Part shown: positions 26,185-36,386 of the stretch, piece by piece | Layout: each line of letters starts with the position of its first letter | Numbering within the stretch: position 1 is the first letter of the stretch | Origin: Abelmoschus esculentus | Taxonomy: Eukaryota; Streptophyta; Magnoliopsida; Malvales; Malvaceae | Assembly (NCBI GenBank): GCA_035048815.1 | Contig: JAUCBN010000017.1 | Coordinates: 6,444,936 to 6,508,935, forward strand | DNA: 64,000 nt | Direction: 5' to 3' | Program-made: the position numbers and the translations under genes | The notes under the pieces: generated by a model | Database searches by the model: none | The model's input: the letters and a program-made list of their open reading frames with translations, nothing else | What the model was told of the DNA's origin: nothing

Positions 26185-26440
26185 AAGAGCGGATCTTGAC
26201 TTCCCCTTCGTGGGTTTGAAGTCGATTCTGCCTTCCCTTCGTGGTTTAAAAGCGTGATTTGCTTCCCTTCCTGGTCTTAAAGTAGATTCTTCTCCCCTTA
26301 ATGGTCTTAGAGCAGGTGTTCGTTTCCCTTTTAGGGTCGTCAACGAACTTGGCCTCCCTTTGCGGTCGTAAAGCCAATATTGCCTTCCCCTCGTGGTTTA
26401 AAGGTATGTTCCGCTTTCCTTAACGGTCTTAAAGCAGATT
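26185..26440 (+). repeat. Degenerate tandem repeat of about 31 bp
   Basis: Seven or eight units follow the pattern TTCCCTTCGTGGTTTAAAAGC plus about ten bases, for example TTCCCTTCCTGGTCTTAAAG, TCCCCTTAATGGTCTTAGAG and TTTCCTTAACGGTCTTAAAG. Spacing is 30-32 bp and the units are well diverged. Confidence 0.8.
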
Positions 26441-26914
26441 GGACGATGTTTAACACAATGTTTGTGACGATAAATCGAAACGTCTTCAAAATTGATGAGT
26501 TTGTTTCCTAAAAGGATGTGAAAACTCTGAAAATATGTTCTTCAATGTGGCAACAAAGATCTTTGTTCTTCCTAAATTTCCGATTTAATGGCTATCCATT
26601 TTTCTATCCCTTCGTACCTATGGAAAGAGGACAAAACACAATGATGAATGTGTTAGCATGCTCCTAATACTAAGGATGTCTACCTATACATGATGCATGA
26701 AAATTGATGAATATTCAGCTTCTTCTTCTCGATCTTCAAACTTCTATCCTTTCTCATTTGCCCAAATGATATCTACACAGTTATTCTTTCTTCTGTCTGA
26801 CAAAACGATCGTTCTAAAGCGCCCTTTCAGGTTTTCACTTTAGATTTTTTTTTTCTCTTTTTTCTTAAACGCCCTCTTTGGTTTTTTTTTAGGCGCCCTT
26901 TAATTAAAGCCTTT

Positions 26915-27001
26915 ATTTTTTCACATGTTATATACGCCCATTAATTAAAGCCTTTATTTTAAACATAAAAAGATTAGACCCGGACAAAAATGGTGATTAC
27001 A
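26915..27001 (+). repeat. Terminal copy of the 86-bp direct repeat
   Basis: This second copy of the block at 25992-26077 forms the right end of the nested LTR and is followed at once by the GGGAT target duplication. Confidence 0.9.
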
Positions 27002-27916
27002 GGGATTAAATTAATGTGCTATCAAATCAAGAATCAATTAATCATTTAATTAACATAAAAACACAATTGCATCCATCTAATTCCAGCATTGAATGAGATC
27101 CAAATAGATTTCACAAAAACATTCACAAAATCACTAGATCTAACATTAAAAACATAGAATCAAGTTTTTATTAAAACATTAGCAAGCTAATACTTGAGAA
27201 TTTAAATAAAGAACCTTAGAAAAGAATAAAAATCCAGAAAATTACCTTCAAGATCTATTCACCAAAAAGATGTAATTTCCTCTTCTTGATTCCTTGCAAT
27301 TTGATGTTGATTTGATAAAATTAATGCTTAGGTTTTGTAAAGAATGGAAAGATGATGAAAATGATGTAATCTTTATGGAAAAAGATGCAAAAATCAGCAA
27401 AGAATTGAAGAGAAAAGATGAAGAGAAAGTGGAGAGAAAATGAGAGAAAAAGATGAGAGAAAATGAGAGAAAAGTGGTTTTGAGAGAAAATGATTAAAAA
27501 TCTCTAATTAAAATAATTAAAACACATTTTGGTGAATAAATTATTATTGAAAATTAGAAATGGGTTTATGGCCCTCTAAGGATTCTAAGTTTAGCTTGTT
27601 TTTCAATTTAGTCACTAAAATAACATAATTTCCGAAAATTACAAAATAAGTCTTCCAATTTTTCCAAAAATTACAAATTGGTTACTTATGCATAATTAAG
27701 CATAATTAAAAATCATTATAAAATCCAAATTATTTTCTTTTAATCTTGAAACACATTTTCAATATTTTAAATCATATTCCAAAATTATTATTTTTCTTAA
27801 TTAAAAATATTCTTATTTTATTTTCCCCGAAATAATGAACCGGAGAACCCGATTCGACCCGAATCGAATCCTCCTAACTAAGCCTAAACTAATAACCCCA
27901 AAAACGGGATGTTACA

Positions 27917-28556
27917 GACCTAGTACCCTCACCATTGGTTTGCACCTGAGGGCCGAGTCTAGCAACACGTTTGCGTATTAGAGGGGCGAACCTAGCACCC
28001 ACACAATCCAGGAGAACCCAAGGTCTCAAGCTAGCATCATGAAATCTGCCTAAGAGATCCTGTCCAAAATCTTGGGCCTATCCCTAGCCCATCCGGCCAC
28101 ACCTGTCAACACCTTGGAGAATGTTTATCTAGTTGGCCAAAGCATTCATGGAAAGGATAATGCCACTAACATATTTGCCCAATCCATGGAGACTCTCCCA
28201 ACACACAAGGAAAACATCCATGTGAAATCACCTATTGAAGGAAGGCTTTTTGAATATTATTTTCCTTTCTTAGATACATTTCTTAGGCTAATCTTAATCA
28301 TTCATTTGATTCATTTGTAATCGTTGGATCGAAGGGATCCAACCTATAAATAGAGGATTACACAAGCATTGTAAATCATTCATTCTTCTTGAGAAATAAG
28401 AGAGAGCTTTTCACTCTCAGTTGTTCTTCTTCCTTGCTCTTTATTTTTGTTCGCTTATCCAAGTTCTTTACTTGGTTTTCAGGTTAATGAAGTAGCCTTT
28501 CAAGAAGTTTTACGACTAGGGTCATATAATTTCGTTAGTTGAATCCTAGCCCAATG
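27917..28556 (+). repeat. Second part of the old gypsy 5' LTR
   Basis: Continues from 11741 across the inserted chromovirus. It contains a strong plant TATA box, CCTATAAATAGAGG near 28345, then leader-like sequence (TTCATTCTTCTTGAGAAATA) and ends near GCCCAATGA, just before a primer-site-like sequence. The open stretch at 28072-28320 lies inside the LTR and is not a gene. The end is placed to within about 10 bp. Confidence 0.7.
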
Positions 28557-28562
28557 ATTAGT

Positions 28563-28574
28563 TGTATTAGAGCC
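28563..28574 (+). other. Degenerate primer binding site of the old gypsy element
   Basis: TGTATTAGAGCC follows the LTR end; it fits TGGTATCAGAGCC with two or three changes. Confidence 0.55.
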
Positions 28575-28599
28575 ATATTTTTTAGCAAAGAATCATTCA

Positions 28600-31300
28600 A
28601 AATGAAAAACTCGAGTGATGTTTCAACAAAAATTGTTGATACTTATTCCGACAAGGCCAAGAAGGCTAGTTCGAGAGATGTAATTACCTATTTGCAAGAC
28701 AAAGTCACCCGATTGGAGAATTCCACAAAGGAGTTAACGAAGCGACTTAATGTGATAAATGATTGATTAGATGAGTTGGAAGGCAAGGGGGACCGTCTAA
28801 AGAAGTATTTTCGAAGTATCATCGATGATACTATCGGGAACTTAGATTTGCAAAATGCATCACTCAAATTCGAGTTAAATGACCTCAAGAAGATTGTGGA
28901 GGTGTTGAAGTCCAATCTCTTCATGTACAAAAGTGTTTTGTCAAATGGTTTAATGGCTAGCCTAATCAAGGTGTTAGTCGATGTCTCTAAACCAAAGGAG
29001 TTCAAGGGATTGAGACATGCTCAAGATGTAGAGAATTTCATCTGGAGTATAGAATAATAATTACACGTATGAAAATAGTAGATGAATCCACAAAGGTTAA
29101 CACTGCAACCACTTATTTCACTGACAATGCTCTTTTATGATGGCGACACAAGTGTACCGAGGAAAGGAGCAAAGAAGTTCTCATTAGGACGTGGGAAGAA
29201 CGCCAAGATGAATGGAGTCATGGAGGCTTTCTATCCTAAAAATGCAAGGAGAGTTGCGAACAAAGCTTTAACAACTCAAGCATGATGGCACCATCCAAGA
29301 GTCTGTGAGGAAATTTACTAAGGTTACACTTCAAATCTCAAACTTGGGAGAAGATAAAGGTTATCAATCTTCATGGATAAACTCCAATGACAAGTCAACT
29401 TGGAATTACAAAGGTGAGCGGTCAAAGATCTTTCTAATGCTTAGGATGAGGCTGAAGCCATAGCCAAGTTTGGGAAAAAGGGCAAGTCACCCAAGCCAAA
29501 ACCCAATTACAAAGGTAATGGTTAGGGATACAAGGACAACCAAGCTAAAGGTGGGGCAGATAAACCATTAAATGATCATTGGAAGCCTTCAAACAACAAG
29601 TCTAGCAGATCTTTTAGATCATAGGAAAGAGAAGATCGAAGTCCTGCTAAATTCTTTTATTGCGATGGGCCTCACTTCATCAAGGATTGTCCAAAGAAGG
29701 ACAATCTTTACACCATCAAAAAAGATGATGGATCATTTGAGATAAATGTCCAACTCAGTTCAATCACAAGTTCCCTTCAAACTAATTTTGCTTGCAGACA
29801 CAAGAAGCTTATGTACATTGAAGTAATAATTACTAGCAAGCAATTAAGCTCACTAGTGGACATTGGAGCATCCGAGTTTCTCATATCTGAGGGGGCTACT
29901 AAGAAGCTTGGCCTTCATGTGGAGAAGGCAAGCGAATGGATCAAAACTGTCAACTCCAATAAAGAACCCATTTTTGGAGTGACAAAACGAGTAGAGCTTC
30001 AACTTAGAGGTTATAGAAAGGTAAAGAGTCCACCAAGGGAATCCCTCTAGACGATTATGATTTAATAATTGATTTATCTTTCTTAGATCAGATTAAATCA
30101 CTTCTTATGCCATTTTTTTATTGTTTGTGTATCCTCAACCTTCAACATCAGTCTGTTGGCCTGGTGAGTTGAGAGGTAAGTGTGCAAGCCAAGGTGCTAT
30201 CACAATCCAATTCAATAAAGGCATGTACGAAGAAGATGTATCCTACCTTGTCCTACTGAAGGAGGATAAAGCCATGGAGACCATGGAGATCCCCGATACC
30301 GTGGTATAAGTCCTTGGAGAGTTCAAAGACACAATACCTTCTGAGTTGCCAAAGGTTCTTCCTCCAAGAATTAGATCACAAGATCGAGTTGTTTTCGAAT
30401 ACTGAGCCACCAGCAATGGCCTTATATCGGATGACAACACTAAAACTAGAAGAGTTACAAAGGCAACTAGAAGAGATCTTGGATGCGAACTACATTAGAC
30501 CATCTAAGGCACCTTATAGTGCATTGGTGTTGTTCCAAAGGAAGCATGATGGCAGTCTACATATGTTCATCGAGTATTGGGCTTTAAACAAACTCACCAT
30601 AAAGAACAAATATCATATTCTATTGATAGCAGACTTGTTCGACCAGCTTGGTAGCACGAGGTGGTTTACCAAGATAGATCTCTTCTCAGGATGGAAAATA
30701 GTAAAATTTGTGCCATCGACTAGTGGAAGACACCTTGGTGACTTTTTTTCTTTCCTTAGGTTAGCAAAATATTACATAAAGTTTATCAAAGGCTACTCCA
30801 ATATTGTTACCCCTTGATGAAATTTCTCAAAAAGAACAAGGAGTAAGATTGGAGTCCTAAGGCGATGAAACAAGCCATGGTAAGTGAGTCGGTGTTGGCA
30901 CTTCCTGAAGACACCAAGGCATTTGAAATCTACACCGATGCATCAGAATTTGCAATCGAAGGGGTGTTCATTCAAGAGGGGCATCTAGTTGCTTTTGAGA
31001 GTAGAAAGCTCAACGAGATCGAAAGGCGTTACACAATCCAAGAGAAGAAGATGATTATCGTAGTCCATTACTTGCGTACTTGAAGAAACTACGTATTAGG
31101 TTCGAGGTTTGTTGTCTTTACCGATAATAGTGTTATAAGCTATTTCTTAACCAAAAAGAAGTCTCCTAAGCAGTCTAGGTGACAAGATTTTCTAGTTGAA
31201 TTTGACTTTGCCATGGAACATAAATCGGATAAAACCAACATCGTTGCCAATGCAATAAGCCGAAGATCAACTTGTACACTTGAGTTGCCGTAATATTAAG
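28600..31300 (+). pseudogene. Ty3/gypsy gag-pol remnant, no integrase
   Basis: Plus-strand pieces in order: gag with a coiled-coil-like segment (28680-28765, DVITYLQDKVTRLENSTKEL) and FKGLRHAQDVENFIWSIE (to 29057); a damaged zinc knuckle FFYCDGPHFIKDCPKK (about 29655; its first cysteine is lost); a protease with LSSLVDIGASEFLISEGATK (about 29850; DTG altered to DIG); RT with QRQLEEILDANYIRPSKAPY, KNKYHILLIADLFDQLGSTR and FTKIDLFSGW (30450-30690), which jumps straight to LRLAKYYIKFIKGYS (about 30770); and RNase H with FEIYTDASEFAIEG, YTIQEKKM and VVFTDNSVISYF (30920-31150). The central RT with the catalytic aspartates is deleted, and no integrase or 3' LTR follows. Confidence 0.9.
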
Positions 31301-32526
31301 AAATCCAGCGGTTCTTACAATTCCTATTGTTCCTTAAAGCCTACAATTCTTGATTTCCAAACCTAAAATTAAGCAGTCTACATTAAATCTAACATGTAGA
31401 TTTTATTCTATAAAAGAAATTATATGATTTAAAGTTGGGAAGTTCTACGAAGGGACATGATTTAAAAAGTTTAAAATAAGATTGTACTAAAATTATTATA
31501 AAATTTATTAGAATTTTAATATCGATTTTCGATATAAACTAAACTTTTTTAAAAAATATAAATATTTTAATATAGACTGAATTTAATTCAAATATTATCA
31601 TGAATAATCAGTTTTATCTATTCAATATTCATATTTTAAGGAAGACTCAAATTCTCCTTAATTTGTATTTAAGTAAAACATAAATTCTTCTTGAATATTA
31701 ACAAATAAGCAATTTAAGGAAAAATTTACGGTAAAATATTTATAAGATCTCAAAAAACTCAACTAGTTTAGACATTCATGTCGTGTGGGTGCGCCCCAAA
31801 CCCAAATGAGATTATATTTGTACACTCTTACACGCAAGACACAAAGTCATTTTGAATCATTCTATGAAAATAATGTGGGTAAGCGCATATAAACATTTCC
31901 CACTTCATTTATCCCATCCATGTGGGATAATGGGGTTTGTTATTCCTTATTCTATTCACAATCTTCTTACTTTGAGCATCAATTTCACGTTCATCACTCA
32001 AGCATTTTGATCATATGAAATATCTTTGTAAAGATCTCATAGGGTAGAATAAGAACAAACAAATTTCTTATTCGAATCTCCATATTTAATACTCTAAAAT
32101 ATGGCTCAAAGTTGTCAATTTCTCACTCTTTTTTCAACAACTGTGATATGTTTTTTTTTTGAATTTCTCGAATACCACCTTCTCACACTAGTGTGTCACT
32201 TGTTGATACTTTCCCTTACACTACTCTTCTTGTGGTCGAATGCTACTACCTTCATTCGCAAGTAAGCTGATGAATTTGTTCTCTAATTTTGGTGATACAT
32301 TCAGATTTTGATTTCTTTGGACTAGACATAATGGTGAATAGTTTTGAATATGTCTCCACCACGCATTCCTAAAGTTTTATTACCCAAGGACCCAGTTTTA
32401 GAGTTTGCCCAGGCACTTAGGATTAAGATTAACCGAGCTTTTGTTGTCCTGTAGGAAATTACATCAAGAAGAGATCTTAAGAAGTTCACCTTCGTATGTT
32501 TGTTGTTATTATTTCACTGCGTATAT
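31301..32526. other. Spacer, no gene recognised
   Basis: AT-rich. A weak translated match to the start of gypsy gag polyproteins (PPRIPKVLLPKDPVLEFAQA near 32350-32410) may mark retroelement internal sequence, but it is too short to call. Confidence 0.4.
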
Positions 32527-32930
32527 TAGGGATAAGGATCAGGCAATTAAGGATGCTCTGTCGAACTATGAGTTGTTGAATTGTCGACAAGGCATAACCC
32601 GTCGAGGCAGCTAAGGCGACCTTTAACGACCTGTCAAGGCAACACTTGAACCTTCTGCATTTAAGAGGAGAATATTGTGCAAATGGATTCCATACTACGA
32701 AGCAATCAATCTAGCCTTTTCATCTTATCTTGATTTTAATCAATTATTTAGTTATCTTTATAATTTTAATTAATCATACTTCCAATCAAATTACTTGTAT
32801 TTTTATTTTCTTAGTGTAGGAAATATACGTTGTGTGAGTATCTAGTCCTTGTGGGTCCGACATCTAAAATATTACATCTTGGCAAAAGGTATATGCTTGC
32901 ATAATTAAGGCATGGGACTTCCCATTCACA
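32527..32930 (+). repeat. Truncated LTR fragment of the TGATAARTGC family
   Basis: Blocks such as AGTTGTTGAATTGTCGACAA and TAGTCCTTGTGGGTCCGACA match the right part of the solo LTR at 8631-9999 (GTTGAATTGTCGATAAGGC and AGTCCCTATGGGTTCGACA). The left part of the LTR is missing, and no target duplication was found. Confidence 0.7.
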
Positions 32931-33348
32931 CCATGAACATTTTATAATTCATGAATCTACTATGTGTGATTATGATATATGGTTGATATAGTATGTCAAT
33001 GAAAGTTGGTGTTATGCCTTTATTAACTAGGTTGAATTGCATCTAGTAAGTATGCTAAGTTCTTTACTTAATGTTCCTTAGGTTAATATGCCTCTAGACG
33101 TTGGTCCTAAACCTCTTTAGTTTTTGTGAAATTACATTTTGGTCCCTGAAGTATGTTTGCATGTTTTAGGAATCGTTATTTATCTGTTTTAGCTGTAATT
33201 GAATATAATCTATACATGAACATGTAGGATCAAAATAAAGCATCTAGATAAGATAAAAAATAGGATCATTTATCGGGGCGAGTCTCCGGATTAGTCTCAA
33301 TATTTCCCGTATAGCTCGTTCGAGTTAGGTTTTGTCTATATCGGGTCA
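32931..33348 (+). repeat. 3' part of a decayed chromovirus-type LTR (first piece)
   Basis: Contains GCATCTAGATAAGATAAAAAA and CAATATTTCCCGTATAGC, which correspond to sequences at the same relative position in the 11742 LTR family read in its own sense (GCATCTAGGTAAGATAAAAT, ATATTTCCCGTGTAACCC). It continues after the nested solo LTR to the end GGGGGGTTACA at 34669. The left limit is approximate. Confidence 0.65.
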
Positions 33349-34650
33349 TGACAAGTATCATTTTAACTCGTCAAAATAAAATAAAGCCTCTTCAAAAATA
33401 AAATAAATAGAGAAAGGTAGAATAGTGGAAGAGGGTCAATCCACAGGGAATTTTATATTTTCTAATCCAATTGATCGTCGTTTTTAATCCAGGATCTGAG
33501 ATAATAAATAAAAAGGGGTGATAGTCGAATCAAGCAATTAATTAAAATGTAGAAGCAAATTAAAGAAGAAAAGAAGTTGAGATATCACAAATAATAAAAT
33601 CGCCTTGAGCTAGCTTTGATTGGATTCTTACGATCATTGAAATGTATTTTCCTTCGGGATTCATGTCGGTTACAGTCTGTAAGACCAAACCTATTGCAAC
33701 TTGCTTTTCTCACATGCAATCGATCTTCCCAAGTCTATCTTCGAAAACCGATTCTTAATTAGCCACGTCTATTGCCGTTAAAATACTTAGTTTTAAAACT
33801 GGAAAAGCCCGACTCGGAAGTTGTCTCACCGAAAATCGTTTCTGATCTCGTTTTTCCTTAGCGGACCGCCGCTAAGTGTGTTCACAGGAAGTCAAAATGT
33901 CATAGGCGGATCCTTGCTCCCAACTATATTTTTAAACGACTTACAAACCAATAACATCTTTTTGATAAGAAGTGATTTAAAAAATATAAGCGAGGCCGAT
34001 TGCCAAGCTTTTACGTTTAAAAAACGAGAATATATCCCAGAAGGGAATTTAGTGCTTTGTTCGAATCTCACGATCGAATCGTTTCATTGCTAACTCTTTG
34101 GCTTGAGAAAATTAGCCAAGCATGATATTGTTTATCATGCTTAACATGTTTTGAAAATAACTTGTAAATATAAAATAAAAGAGAATAAAAATGAAAGTGA
34201 AAATAAAATTTTATTTAGAACAAAAGTACTTAAAACAGACTAAGCAAAACACAAAATGAAAAGATGAAAGATGATGGATGATCCAGCCTCTCCCAAGAGT
34301 GGATATTTATAGGCTTAGGAATTACAAAGATAACAAAGACAAAAAGACAAAATCCCAAAAATTAAGTTTGTAAATTGAAGACACATCCCGGAATTCACTC
34401 TATTTTCAACTATCCAATCAAAAGATGCTGATAGTTATCATGCCAGCAGTCATCCCAAAGACCATGCCCGTGAATCTAGCCATGAATCCAGAAACTTGAG
34501 AAATCTGAAGAATTTTCACCTTTTATATTGGATTTCTTATCTTCAATGTCCTGCATGGAAAATGTACGAAATAATATAAATTAGCAATTTATTAACAATC
34601 AATCAATGAGCAATTATTAATAAAATAATCTTTATTTTAAGCACTAATCA
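33349..34650 (-). mobile_element. Solo LTR, 1302 bp, minus orientation
   Basis: The plus strand begins TGACAAGTATC and ends GCACTAATCA, with GGTCA on each side (33344-33348 and 34651-34655). On the minus strand it starts TGATTAGTGCTTAAAAT, like the TGATAAGTGC and TGATAAATGC starts of the solo LTRs at 8631 and 51042, and has a TATA-like CCTATAAATATCC (near 34310). A short open stretch at 33821-34093 has no recognisable product. Confidence 0.88.
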
Positions 34651-34669
34651 GGTCAAGGGGGGTTACATT
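34651..34669 (+). repeat. End of the chromovirus-type LTR (second piece)
   Basis: GGTCAAGGGGGGTTACA is the LTR end once the solo LTR is removed; compare CTAAGGGGGTTACA in the 11742 family. It is followed by TTTTATATTAGACT, which may be a worn primer site. Confidence 0.6.
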
Positions 34670-36378
34670 TTATATTAGACTTTGAAAATATATGGATATA
34701 AAAGTGTTGAGTTGATCGAATGATTAGATTGTCCAAGAGAGGAGTGAATTGACAATTAAAAATTTTGATCGGAAGATTTAGTAAAAATGAAGAAATTTGA
34801 AGACACAAAAATTATAGTGATTCAAGCTTCAAAACGAGCTTAACATCCGCTACCTTATCTCCCACTAAGGATTTTCTAACCAATTCATTAAGAATTCAAC
34901 CTTTTTCTAGGTTCAAGGGATAACCTTTACAATCAAGTTAATCTTTTTACCCAAAGATTAACTTTCACCTCACAATGTTTACAAGAAAGATAAGGCAATA
35001 AAAATGTTTCTCTCAAACTGATATTTACCCCAATTGGAAGTAAATCACTCCCCAAACTCAAATACAAAAGATTCAAATGAAGTACAAGAATTGAGTGACA
35101 AGAATTTAACAATATATGCTAGAAGTTGGATTGGATTGCTTGGATGTATGCTTGAGGTTTAATAGTTGTTGCCGCTGCTTGAAATGTTTGATTTTATATC
35201 TTCTCATTGAATTCTAACCGTTGTGGTTGTTGGGAATGTAATTATAGATGTTAGAGCTTCATCTTCCCACCATAAATGCACCTCTGCAACCACCAATATC
35301 GAAACGCAGGTACCTGTTTCGAAACGGTACCAAAATAGAAAGAGACATGCATTTATTAAAGAGGTTTTGAAACTATATGTTATGGCATCGAAACGATTAG
35401 TCTTTAAAACATGAGTGTATCGAAACAACTTGAGTGTTGTATCAAAACGTTTTAAAACTGTGAACACCGGTATCAAAACACCCATAGGACCATTTCGAAA
35501 TGGTTCAACCAACTTTCAATTTTCACCTGTCAAACAACGGTCAAAATATTTAAATCTGAAAGAGCTATTGGAAAAGCTGACCGGTATTGAAACGATGACA
35601 AGGCGTATCAAAATGCTTGGAAATTTTAATTGAATTTCATTAAATACAGGTTGTATCGAAACAACCAATGGTTGTATCAAAATGCCTATTCGATACCAAT
35701 TCCAAGTGTTTCGAAACCAAACTTGGTAGATTCGGAACGTATCGAAACGCCTCTAGGGTCGTTTCGAAACCAGTTTTAGGCGTATAAAAACACCTGGTAA
35801 AGTTCAAGAACATTCTTCGAAAATTTAAGTTGGGCTTCGAAACCATTTTTAATGGTATCGAAACACTTGTAACAAAAATACTTAGAAACTTGTTTTATGT
35901 TCTTGGTTTGACTAAAAGTTATTTGTTTGATTAAGGACTTAAAAATTTATTTTAAAATAGTCCTTTAACTTCTTTGATATATCAAAATCAATTTTAGTTT
36001 TACAAAAATTTATATGTTTGAACATATAAAAAGGTCAAATCGTGAATTGATAAATCCTTAATGTGATGTTAAGATAGTATATACAGATATTGGTTGAGAA
36101 GGGTCAAACCACTCTAAAATTGATCGTTTCAAAATTTTCATTTTTTGTCAATTTTTAATTCTTAACTTTACAAAAAACCTTTACACCTTCCATTGATGAT
36201 TCAATTAAAATATCGAAGCTATCAAATTCTAGATCGTTAAACTTAAATATCTAACTTGTAAACATTAAAATCAAACCATAAACCCTAAAATTAATGCAAT
36301 TATGGGCACTTTTTGTTTTTACCACCTTTGAATTGAATAATTACCCTATTATTAAACGGAGAAAACCTTTGATAGAAA
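34670..36378. other. Retroelement-like spacer with TCGAAAC-rich segment; no gene
   Basis: No domain-bearing ORF; open stretches at 35204-35846 fall in the repeat-rich part. The phrase GAGGAGTGAATTGACAATTA near 34740 resembles sequence common in plant copia LTRs, but I could not find a partner copy. The segment 35290-35880 is dominated by the motif listed separately. Confidence 0.5.
35290..35880. repeat. Cluster of (T/A)TCGAAAC motifs
   Basis: About 15 copies or near copies of ATCGAAACG or TTTCGAAAC occur over 590 bp, for example CTGTTTCGAAACGGTACC, CGTATCGAAACGCC and GTCGTTTCGAAACCAG. The spacing is irregular (20-60 bp). Confidence 0.85.
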
Positions 36379-36386
36379 CCTATTAG

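Larger units (their letters stand above)
22587..27001 (+). mobile_element. Nested 4415-bp solo LTR (Ogre/Tat-like)
   Basis: It begins TGTAGCGACC and ends GTGATTACA, and GGGAT lies directly on each side (22582-22586 and 27002-27006). Near the start it carries GGAGTCGCCACTGGTCACTT, ACCAGAGATTCA and GGGTTCGGGAGTTGGTTACG, blocks shared with LTRs at 54090-56536 (reverse) and 57165 onward. Such blocks are characteristic of Ogre/Tat LTRs as I know them. No protein domain is present; the open stretches at 24550-24852 and 25392-25108 lie inside it and have no recognisable product. It is probably a solo LTR; a non-autonomous element cannot be excluded. Confidence 0.88.
11742..27916 (-). mobile_element. 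Large Ty3/gypsy chromovirus (Tekay/Del-like), minus strand
   Basis: A complete insertion: flanked by GACCT on both sides (11737-11741 and 27917-27921), with LTRs of 3.6 kb whose plus-strand ends read TGTAACCC and GATGTTACA. A polypurine tract lies at the 3' LTR and a tRNA-iMet primer site at the 5' LTR. The internal part (15346-19916) holds RNase H-end, integrase and chromodomain remnants on the minus strand. Minus-strand LTRs start TGTAACATCCCG, typical of plant chromoviruses of the Tekay/Del group. The right LTR carries a nested 4.4-kb solo LTR (22587-27001). The LTR copies differ only at scattered sites by eye, so the insertion is younger than its surroundings. Confidence 0.93.
19917..27916 (-). 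repeat. 5' LTR of the chromovirus, interrupted by a solo LTR
   Basis: The LTR sequence occupies 19917-22586 and 27002-27916; removing the nested insertion and one GGGAT copy gives an LTR of about 3.6 kb, matching the left copy. The plus-strand start is TGTAACCCTCTTAGCCCGG and the end ACGGGATGTTACA. It holds the second copies of the TCGAAAC cluster (20478-20675), the 22-bp repeats (four units near 21412-21498) and the 111-bp duplication (from about 21717). Confidence 0.92.

Noticed and set aside
28072..28320. 82-codon open frame before the 28-31 kb gypsy remains
   Set aside because: It lies upstream of the TATA box within an LTR and has no protein similarity I can recognise.
35204..35846. Open frames of 63-102 codons in the 35-kb region
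   Set aside because: Their translations are driven by the repeated TCGAAAC motif on both strands, so open length is a composition effect.
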